From the NCBI GenBank assembly GCA_964387025.1, contig CAYLUZ010000005.1:276266-340265 (forward strand): a DNA stretch of 64,000 nt, written 5' to 3'. The notes under the pieces are model-generated. The model did no database searches, was not told the origin of the DNA, and saw only the letters and a list, made by a program, of their open reading frames with translations. Of this stretch, positions 26,418 through 32,950 are shown piece by piece. Every line of letters begins with the position of its first letter. Position 1 is the first letter of the stretch. Source of the DNA: PNON01 sp964387025. GTDB lineage: Bacteria; Chloroflexota; Anaerolineae; Anaerolineales; Anaerolineaceae. A program made the position numbers and the translations under genes.

Positions 26418-26672
26418 TTATCTCCTGTGCCTGATAAAGTGTACGATCGCCAGAAGGATCACTGATCCCAAAAGCGTGACCAGCATGGTTGGAATTGTGA
26501 TTGCGTCATTGATCGTTCCAACTTTGAAGATTGGACTCAGGAAGTAGCCAGCCAGGAATGCGCCAACGACTGCAACGACGATATTGATCAGTAAGCTGGA
26601 ACGGTCGTGCATGATTTCTGTAGCGACCCATCCGATTACCGCGGCAACGATTAGGTATATAAGCAGGTTCAT
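26418..26672 (-). CDS. GlsB/YeaQ/YmgE-family stress membrane protein, copy 2
   Basis: An 84-residue near-copy of the protein at 9769-10023, with the same three hydrophobic segments; substitutions are conservative (for example ELMHDRSN to EIMHDRSS). AAAGGAGA precedes the ATG. The high identity implies a recent duplication or strong selection. It follows a truncated relative of 45 residues on the same strand. Confidence 0.9.
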   Translation of the reverse strand: MNLLIYLIVAAVIGWVATEIMHDRSSLLINIVVAVVGAFLAGYFLSPIFKVGTINDAITIPTMLVTLLGSVILLAIVHFIRHRR

Positions 26673-26787
26673 TTTTTATCTCCTTTGTAATTGATTACTT
26701 TTCACGGAATACCGTGTGTTTGTTTCTGGTACATCATAAAGATATTTTTTCATCTGAAAAGCAACGTCATCTCCCAAATAACAGGAT

Positions 26788-26925
26788 CTATTTCTTCGCA
26801 GAGCTATGATATACGCTTGACATTGGAACGTAGATTCGTTTCTTTTCTGCCTGAACCATCCGGCTGGCAAACCAACCGACGACAGCCCCGGCCGAGAGCC
26901 AAATAATGAAATTAAACAGGTTCAT
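26788..26925 (-). CDS. Small GlsB-like membrane peptide (45 aa), possibly truncated
   Basis: A frame starts MNLFNFIIWLSAGAVVGWFA and continues SRMVQAEKKR, then a short polar tail to a stop. The first 30 residues resemble the first helix of GlsB/YeaQ proteins ('IGWVA' becomes 'VGWFA'). The other two helices are missing. AAAAGGAGA lies before the ATG, so it is probably translated. It is either a single-helix relative or the start of a decayed GlsB gene. Confidence 0.6.
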   Translation of the reverse strand: MNLFNFIIWLSAGAVVGWFASRMVQAEKKRIYVPMSSVYHSSAKK

Positions 26926-26962
26926 TAGAAATCTCCTTTTGTGTTGGTAACCAATACAGCGC

Positions 26963-27472
26963 CTATAGTGACCGCGGTATTTGTGGATCTGTACGCTCAG
27001 TTACTGTGGTTTGGCTGGTGGCTCCATTGGGAGCTTGAGTTGTCGTACGTGTCTGGCTTACACCTAATGGTGCCTGTACAGGTGTATGTTCAGCGACCAT
27101 CGTCTGATTTACTGTCCTTGCTCCACGCGGGCGATAGAAAACTACATATACAACCCGCTCAAGAGCCCAGAATAACAGAGCATATATGATCATTGCCAGG
27201 ATGGTTGATATTTCCAAAACCATGCCATCAGCTGATGGTGCAGGGAACAAAGATGCAAAAGGTGCCACGAATATTCCGCTGACTCCATAGAGGAGTGCAG
27301 CAAAGGCATTATTCGCGTTGACACCGATCAATTTAAAGACCACCCTCAATGCCAGCCCGGCTTCAAGCAGCACCAATAGCAGCCAGATAATTTGGGTAGC
27401 TTTAAATGTTGCAAACCGCATTTCTTTACCTTGTTCATGTTCTGTGGTTCTTACTTCTTTATAGTCTGTCAT
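26963..27472 (-). CDS. YggT-like membrane protein with long polar tail
   Basis: The 169-residue protein has two to three hydrophobic segments (about 25-52, 60-75 and 85-110), arranged like YggT-family proteins. A 55-residue Thr/Gln-rich hydrophilic tail follows. The function is unknown; YggT proteins are linked to osmotic or division processes elsewhere. Its ATG overlaps the stop of the CsbD gene (27469-27472), so it is translationally coupled to it. GAGGA lies upstream. Confidence 0.6.
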   Translation of the reverse strand: MTDYKEVRTTEHEQGKEMRFATFKATQIIWLLLVLLEAGLALRVVFKLIGVNANNAFAALLYGVSGIFVAPFASLFPAPSADGMVLEISTILAMIIYALLFWALERVVYVVFYRPRGARTVNQTMVAEHTPVQAPLGVSQTRTTTQAPNGATSQTTVTERTDPQIPRSL

Positions 27473-27660
27473 TTTGTCCTCTTTTCGATTTCGTCTTCGG
27501 CCTGCTGTTGGGTATAACCATATTTCTCCTGTAAAAGGCCGGTTAATTTATCCAGATTGCCATCCACTTTTTCCAGATCGTCATCAGTAAACTTACCCCA
27601 CCATACTTTTGCCTGGCCGCGCATTTGTTTCCACTTACCCTGAAAAATATTGTTGTTCAT
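27469..27660 (-). CDS. CsbD-family stress protein, copy 2
   Basis: A 63-residue CsbD protein with the 'GKWKQMRGQAKVWWGKFTDDD' core (split here as GKWKQMRG and WWGKFTDDD). It is a shorter paralog of the protein at 10078-10317. AAGGAG precedes the ATG. It is the start of a two-gene unit with the YggT-like protein. Confidence 0.88.
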   Translation of the reverse strand: MNNNIFQGKWKQMRGQAKVWWGKFTDDDLEKVDGNLDKLTGLLQEKYGYTQQQAEDEIEKRTK

Positions 27661-27694
27661 TTTTTCTCCTTTTAACTTCTCATCAATTCGAGTT

Positions 27695-28123
27695 TTAATT
27701 AGTATGACGGGAGGGTTTAAGTAAAATACCCAGGAAAAATCCTAAAGCCAGGCCAAGTGATATAACCACCCATGGGTACTTTGCAGCACTTTCACTGAAA
27801 CCACCGGGGATTTTATTGACCATTTCCTGTGCTTTATCATTGTATTGGTTCATACCTCGTTTAACGTCCTTACTCACTGCTGCCGCAGCTCCTGTCACGG
27901 AATCTTTTACGTTACCCGACATCTTTCCGAACTTTTCACTGAATTGAGTGACACCTTCTTCCGCCCATGAAGTAAGATCTTCCTTTGCCTTACCAGCGGC
28001 CTGGTTGACATCATCTTCAAATCTGCTTAATCGATTGGAAGAATCGCCCACAAGCACATTTATGTCCTTGATAATTTTGTCTGCATCCTTGCGGACTTTA
28101 TTATTTAATTGTTGATCATTCAT
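27695..28123 (-). CDS. DUF883/ElaB-like membrane-tethered protein
   Basis: A 142-residue protein starting MNDQQLNNKVRKDADKIIKD. Residues 10-110 form a charged, apolipoprotein-like helix, and a single C-terminal membrane helix follows ('YPWVVISLGLALGFFLGILL'). This layout matches the ElaB/YqjD/DUF883 group, some of which tether ribosomes to the membrane in stationary phase. A longer frame extends upstream into the Dps gene but overlaps it out of frame. The ATG at 28123, with GGAAG upstream, is preferred and overlaps the Dps stop by eight bases. Confidence 0.75.
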   Translation of the reverse strand: MNDQQLNNKVRKDADKIIKDINVLVGDSSNRLSRFEDDVNQAAGKAKEDLTSWAEEGVTQFSEKFGKMSGNVKDSVTGAAAAVSKDVKRGMNQYNDKAQEMVNKIPGGFSESAAKYPWVVISLGLALGFFLGILLKPSRHTN

Positions 28124-28673
28124 CTTTACCACTTCCTTTCTGGCTTTCGCCATAAACAGGTTCATTTTCGATAATGGAACGAAGCATCCAAGCCATCTGT
28201 TCATGCAAGCGGATCTTTTCCACCAGCATATTAAATGTGCCTTCGTCTTCATATTCCTCAGTACATTTTCTTGCATCCTCACGCAAGAATCGGATAACGG
28301 TTTCATGGTCTGCCAACAGGTGCATAATATCTGGAACACTACCGGGCTGTTCTTCGAGCCGGGTATGTTTCAGATATTCATCGAAGCTGCCAGGCGTTAT
28401 ACCACCCAATATACGGGCACGTTCTGCTATCTCATTACAACTATGGTTGAGCTGTTCGTATTGGGTTTCAAACAGGTTATGCAGTTCCAAGAAATCAGGT
28501 CCGGTCATATTCCAATGAGCATTGCGAGTTTTTAATGTCAGCACAGTTTCGTCGGCAAGGGTTTTATGGAGGATTTCCACAACTGGGTCGCGAGCATCGC
28601 TACCCAAGCCGATATTCGGTTGGATGAGGACCCGCAACTTTGGATTGTGGCCGTTGTTACGAATAAGATCCAT
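28116..28673 (-). CDS. Dps/ferritin-like protein
   Basis: A 185-residue four-helix protein of the Dps family. 'TRNAHWNMTGPDFLELHNLFE' (split: NAHWNMTGPDF, LHNLFE) carries the His, Asp and Glu of the ferroxidase site. 'CNEIAERARILGG' is the second family signature. Dps proteins oxidise and store iron with peroxide and protect DNA. A charged C-terminal extension of about 25 residues is present. AAGGAAG lies before the ATG. It heads the stress-gene group that runs down to 25 kb. Confidence 0.9.
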   Translation of the reverse strand: MDLIRNNGHNPKLRVLIQPNIGLGSDARDPVVEILHKTLADETVLTLKTRNAHWNMTGPDFLELHNLFETQYEQLNHSCNEIAERARILGGITPGSFDEYLKHTRLEEQPGSVPDIMHLLADHETVIRFLREDARKCTEEYEDEGTFNMLVEKIRLHEQMAWMLRSIIENEPVYGESQKGSGKDE

Positions 28674-28783
28674 GTAGCTTCCTTTCAGTAGATGGATTTT
28701 TCCTACAATACCATCCTATTCGAAAGGGGCTATCTTTGTCCCTAATACAATCTATAAAATATCTAAATAATTATGGGGGGTGG

Positions 28784-29467
28784 TTAGAAGATTTTTTTCG
28801 AATGCATGTTGTAACCCATACCGGGAACTGTTTCCAGAAGTTCACTATAATCCCCGAGTTTTTTGCGCAAACGGCCTAGATAAGTATGCAAATAATGACT
28901 GGATCCGCGGTACTCCGGACCCCAAACTTCTGTTAAAAGCTCATCGTGTGTCAGGATGGCATCCAGGCGATGAGTCAATTCAGCGAGGATCGCGTACTCG
29001 GTGCGGGTGAGGTGAAGATCCTCTTCGCCTATGAAAACACGGCGTGCTTCCAGATCAATTTTAAGATCACCGATTTGAATTCTTTTATCTTCGGTTTTCG
29101 CTGTAACGTAAGAACGACGCAGGAATGCCCGTACTCTCGCCAATAATTCTTCCTGTCCAAACGGTTTGGTCACATAATCATCTGCCCCGGCATCCAGCGC
29201 AGCAACCTTAAGATCCTCTTCCAACCTGGCACTTAATATAATGATAGGAATATCCGATCGAGACCGGATCCATTTGCACACATCGACACCTGAGAGACCG
29301 GGTAGGATCAGATCAAGCAGAACCAGGTCCACGGCAACTTCTTGAAATAAGGCGATCGCTTTATGGCTATCCTCCGCCTCAGTGACCGTATAACCGCGTT
29401 TCATCAGGTTGACCTTTACCAGTTTGCGTATGCTGGGGTCATCTTCAACAATTAATATATTTCCCAT
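28784..29467 (-). CDS. OmpR/PhoB-family response regulator (KdpE-like)
   Basis: A 228-residue regulator with a receiver domain ('ILIVEDDPSIRKLVKVNL', acceptor Asp in 'LVLLDLILPG', Lys in 'YVTKPFG') and a winged-helix DNA-binding domain (about 130-225, 'EYAILAELTHRLDAILTHDELL'-type). ATG 29467 is chosen over a longer frame because the receiver begins right there. It starts two bases after the stop of the PAS-GAF histidine kinase, so the two form a two-component pair. It lies next to the Dps gene, a possible target. Confidence 0.92.
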   Translation of the reverse strand: MGNILIVEDDPSIRKLVKVNLMKRGYTVTEAEDSHKAIALFQEVAVDLVLLDLILPGLSGVDVCKWIRSRSDIPIIILSARLEEDLKVAALDAGADDYVTKPFGQEELLARVRAFLRRSYVTAKTEDKRIQIGDLKIDLEARRVFIGEEDLHLTRTEYAILAELTHRLDAILTHDELLTEVWGPEYRGSSHYLHTYLGRLRKKLGDYSELLETVPGMGYNMHSKKIF

Positions 29468-29469
29468 TA

Positions 29470-31383
29470 CTACCGCCTTTCTTCTGCAATAACCACTGCA
29501 GAATGTATGGTATCGAGCGGGATCGTAAAGGAGATGGTCGTTCCCGGAGTGGATTTCTTCTTGATCCAAATCCGGCCGCCATGTGCTTCAATTAGTCCTT
29601 TACAAATAGCCAATCCTAACCCGGCGCCTTGTGCTGAACCGTACTCAGCGAATTGTCCCCGTTTAAATGCCTTAAACACACTTTTATGCTCGTCCGTTGG
29701 AATACCCGGCCCATGATCGCTGACATTAACCTGGATAAATCCATCCCGAAAACTGGCTGAGATGGAAATTTCCGTCCCATCAGGAGAATATGTGGCTGAG
29801 TTACGCACCAGGTTGACAATTACCTGGGATATCCGTTTTGCATCCACGAAAACAGGTGGAAGATTATCTGGCAATTGTGTTGTAAGAGTCTGCATATTGG
29901 TTAAACCGTGTAATTGCGGCATTGCATCTTCCACGATTTCCTGCAGTGAATGGTGTTCTTGTAATATGGGCAGCATTCCTGCTTCCAGGCGGGTGAGATC
30001 CAAAAGGTGATCAATGAGTTCATGCAGCCGGTTGGCTTCCCGGAGAATTGTCTGGTAAAAATCTCGTTGTTCATCCATCTCCCATGAGACGTCTTCTGCT
30101 AGTAATGTTGTGGTGAACCCGATGATTGAGGTCAATGGGGTGCGAAGCTCATGGGTGATCATCGCCAGAAATTCTGTTTTAATCTCGTTGGCACGTTCAG
30201 CCTCGTGGCGCGACTCTTCCTCCACATCCAGCAGCTGCAGGTTATAGAGGGTGATCGTTGCCTGGTTGACGAGAACTTTTAGATGGCGCAGTTCAATGGG
30301 TTCAAAATGTTGCTCTTGCTCGTAAAAAAGTAACAGGCATCCGAGCCAGACTCCAGACGCAAACATCGGAAATATAACCAGGGATTTGATCTGCCCTTCC
30401 AATAGTAGGTCCCGTGCACTCTGGGGTAAAGACGGGTCAGATTGTATAGTCGAGATGATTACAGTCTGGTTTGGTTGGAACATTTTCCATAAAGCAGGCT
30501 CTTCAAATATGCTTGCTTCTCCCCCCCAGGGGGCAAGGTGTTGATCAGATTGCCATGCTGCCGCCAACTCCACCCCCTTGGAAGGACCCACCTTGGGGTC
30601 TATAAAAAAGAGCAGGGCTGCCCGTTGGGCAGAACGTATCTCCTGGGCAGACATCAATGTTTTTAGCACCGCTTCAGGTTTACGTGCCAGGCTCATCCTA
30701 TGGCTCAGTTCAAACTGCTCACGGGTGCGGTCCAGGTTTTTTCGCAAAGTTTGTTCGACCAGCTTCTGGTCGGTGATGTCCTGGGCAATGCTGTATAAGA
30801 TGTCTGATGCTCCAGTTTCATTATTGATCAGGAACGTTCTCGCAAAGATCCACCGTAAACTGCCATCCGCCTTTTGTATCCTGTAGGCTTGATTGATCGG
30901 TTTATGTAAATTAATCGGGTTGGCAGTCATCACCTGCACCCGGTCTTCCGGGTGGACACTTTCGATCAGGATGGATGGATCTGCGTAAAGTTTTTCTTTG
31001 GGATACCCCCATACTTTCTCAAATGTGGGGCTTACATAAAGGATTCGGCCCGATCGAATATCCCGCATCCAAAAAACCTGCTCTATGTTCTCTGTAATTT
31101 GCCTGATATGGATATCATGGTCTATCAGGTTTTTCAGATCATCCTGGATGGAATTCGGGCTTTTATTTGGATGAAATACACTTTGTGCATTTACCCCGGA
31201 TTGTTCACTTGTTTCTTCATGTGTGTGGGTATCGGGACCAGATATACCTGTCCCGCCGACCAGTTCCCCCATCCAAATCCGCATCTGGTCTATTGCGCTA
31301 TTCTTTTCTTCCGGTTCAGCCTGGTTAAATGTTGTTTGGAAATCCCGAAAAAGGTTTTTTAATACCGATTCCTTTTGTTTCAT
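29470..31383 (-). CDS. PAS-GAF histidine kinase, partner of the OmpR-type regulator
   Basis: About 637 residues: a variable N-terminus (1-85), PAS (90-215), GAF (235-385), HisKA (400-465, 'FLAMITHELRTPLTSIIGF') and HATPase (510-625, 'DHGPGIP' and 'GAGLGLAICKGL'). No membrane segment is visible. ATG at 31383 with AGGAAAGG upstream is preferred to an earlier in-frame TTG. The PAS domain begins near 'IEQVFWMRDIRSGRILYVSP', a PAS_3-like type. The kinase ends two bases before its regulator gene. Confidence 0.9.
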   Translation of the reverse strand: MKQKESVLKNLFRDFQTTFNQAEPEEKNSAIDQMRIWMGELVGGTGISGPDTHTHEETSEQSGVNAQSVFHPNKSPNSIQDDLKNLIDHDIHIRQITENIEQVFWMRDIRSGRILYVSPTFEKVWGYPKEKLYADPSILIESVHPEDRVQVMTANPINLHKPINQAYRIQKADGSLRWIFARTFLINNETGASDILYSIAQDITDQKLVEQTLRKNLDRTREQFELSHRMSLARKPEAVLKTLMSAQEIRSAQRAALLFFIDPKVGPSKGVELAAAWQSDQHLAPWGGEASIFEEPALWKMFQPNQTVIISTIQSDPSLPQSARDLLLEGQIKSLVIFPMFASGVWLGCLLLFYEQEQHFEPIELRHLKVLVNQATITLYNLQLLDVEEESRHEAERANEIKTEFLAMITHELRTPLTSIIGFTTTLLAEDVSWEMDEQRDFYQTILREANRLHELIDHLLDLTRLEAGMLPILQEHHSLQEIVEDAMPQLHGLTNMQTLTTQLPDNLPPVFVDAKRISQVIVNLVRNSATYSPDGTEISISASFRDGFIQVNVSDHGPGIPTDEHKSVFKAFKRGQFAEYGSAQGAGLGLAICKGLIEAHGGRIWIKKKSTPGTTISFTIPLDTIHSAVVIAEERR

Positions 31384-31509
31384 AAAACCTTTCCTGATAG
31401 CACCCAAACTAAGTCAGGTATGCAAGGCAACAGAATTTCATCCTTCTGAACGAATATGCGAAAGTATAAGATAAATTTGTTTTAACATATTTCGACACCG
31501 CTAATTCAT

Positions 31510-31543
31510 GGTTGATGAGGCAGGTAGTACATCCTCATCAACC
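31510..31543 (-). terminator. Perfect 11-bp stem-loop
   Basis: GGTTGATGAGG (31510-31520) pairs exactly with CCTCATCAACC (31533-31543) around a 12-nt loop. No long T-run follows on either strand. It could help end the HD-GYP transcript or act in the kinase leader. Confidence 0.45.
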
Positions 31544-31653
31544 AACTGCATCACTAATTAGTTTGCCAGAACCCTCTTTCTCAATGGACACCATCAGCCT
31601 AAATCCGACAAACTTACCGCATATCAATTGCATAAGATCATATTACGACCAAT

Positions 31654-31710
31654 TCCATCAGGCCGCATCCATCACCAGGGGAGTATTTATCTACTCCTGT
31701 TGGGGGAGAG
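31654..31710 (-). repeat. Intergenic element, copy E
   Basis: On the minus strand the order is CTCTCCCCCAACAGGA, about 10 nt, then ACTCCCCTGGTGATGGATGC. This matches the layout and wording of the copies at 10.8, 39.7 and 42.1 kb. It follows the stop of the REC-HD-GYP gene. Confidence 0.55.
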
Positions 31711-31870
31711 TTCAAGTTTAATCGGGAAGTTGATAGAAAAACTACAAATTGCGAATCGAAGCCTAAACCCGGTCTCGATATTTAGAATGGGTTTATCTTT
31801 TCACTACTTTGAAGAAATAACTGCCTGAATTTATACCTCGGACAGCCAGGCCAGAGGAAGATTGTCAAAT

Positions 31871-32935
31871 TTAAGATGGATATGTCTGGAAGATATCCTG
31901 GAACAATTTAATGTTTCGCTTGAATGCTCCAAGTATCATTGGGTCAAAGTGTTCCGGCAGAGTTCGCCCGTCACCTTTGGTAATAATATACATGGTTTTC
32001 AAATGGTCAAATGCGGGTTTATACGTCCGCTTGTTGCGCAAAGCATCGTATATGTCGCAGATATTCATGATTCGCGCAGCAAGCGGAATTTCCTCACCCT
32101 TTTTACCGTTTGGATAACCGCTGCCGTCCCAACGTTCATGGTGATCAAGTGCGATCTCAGCACCCGTCTGGAGATAAGGCGATTTACTGTCACCGAGGAT
32201 CTTCGCCCCCATCAAAGAATGCCCTTTCATGATCTCCCACTCATCCGCAGTAAAACCTCCCGGTTTGAACAAGATGTGGTCGGGAATGCCTATTTTGCCA
32301 ATATCATGCATCGGACTCGCCAGAAAGATCCTTTCAACAAATACTTTATCCATGCCAATGTTTTTTGCAAATTCCCGACAGTAATAACTGATCCGTTTCA
32401 CATGGGCGCCCATTTCATCATCCTTGCGTTCTGCAGCACGCACAAGAGTATAAATGGTCTCAAGGTAGCTGTCATGCAGCTCAGTTGTACGTTCCTGTAC
32501 TTTTTGCTCCAACACATCATTGTAACTTTGCAATTTCTTGTGGAGAAGCCGCACTTCGATCATGTTGCGAACCCGGGCAACAACCTCAGCCAGCTCAAAA
32601 GGCTTGCTGATGAAATCCTTCGCTCCTACTTGCAGGGAATGCAATTTATGGTTCGGTTGGGCAGTTACCACCAGTACCGGCAGGTAACCACCATGTTCAA
32701 TCTCCTGAAGTGCCTCCATCACCTGGAAACCATCCATTCCAGGCATTTGTAGATCTAATAGTATCAGGTCAAAACAGTATTCCCGGTGAAGATCGCAAAC
32801 TTCACTGGAATCTTTCGTAGAAGTGAGGGAAATAAAACCTGCCCCTCGCAGGATCCTTTCGAGTAACAGGATATTGGTCTCCTGATCATCAACTATCAGG
32901 ATTTTCCCTTGATGGATTTCTGAAGCAGTTAACAT
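31871..32935 (-). CDS. REC-HD-GYP cyclic-di-GMP phosphodiesterase (RpfG-like)
   Basis: A 354-residue protein with a receiver (10-125, acceptor Asp in 'LILLDLQMPG', Lys in 'FISKPFE'), a coiled-coil linker (130-155) and an HD-GYP domain (155-345). The motifs 'PMHDIGKIGIPDHIL' and 'HHERWDGSGYPNG' are intact. The domain order is that of RpfG, which hydrolyses cyclic di-GMP when phosphorylated by a hybrid kinase. Such a kinase (32951-35914) ends 15 bp upstream on the same strand and is the obvious partner. Confidence 0.93.
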   Translation of the reverse strand: MLTASEIHQGKILIVDDQETNILLLERILRGAGFISLTSTKDSSEVCDLHREYCFDLILLDLQMPGMDGFQVMEALQEIEHGGYLPVLVVTAQPNHKLHSLQVGAKDFISKPFELAEVVARVRNMIEVRLLHKKLQSYNDVLEQKVQERTTELHDSYLETIYTLVRAAERKDDEMGAHVKRISYYCREFAKNIGMDKVFVERIFLASPMHDIGKIGIPDHILFKPGGFTADEWEIMKGHSLMGAKILGDSKSPYLQTGAEIALDHHERWDGSGYPNGKKGEEIPLAARIMNICDIYDALRNKRTYKPAFDHLKTMYIITKGDGRTLPEHFDPMILGAFKRNIKLFQDIFQTYPS

Positions 32936-32950
32936 GGTAATCTCACGATT

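Larger units (their letters stand above)
31408..31870. other. Regulatory gap upstream of the PAS-GAF kinase
   Basis: Between the HD-GYP gene end and the kinase start there is no supported gene. It holds a copy of the repeated intergenic element (31654-31710) and a perfect 11-bp stem-loop (31510-31543). The promoter of the kinase-regulator pair should lie between about 31400 and 31500. Confidence 0.5.

Noticed and set aside
28124..28339. N-terminal extension of the ElaB-like protein into the Dps gene
   Set aside because: The extra residues are only the out-of-frame reading of the Dps gene; the inner ATG has a ribosome site and a family-like start.
31862..32752. A 296-codon open frame on the plus strand
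   Set aside because: It lies fully antisense to the REC-HD-GYP gene, whose product has complete family motifs; the plus-strand product shows no domain.
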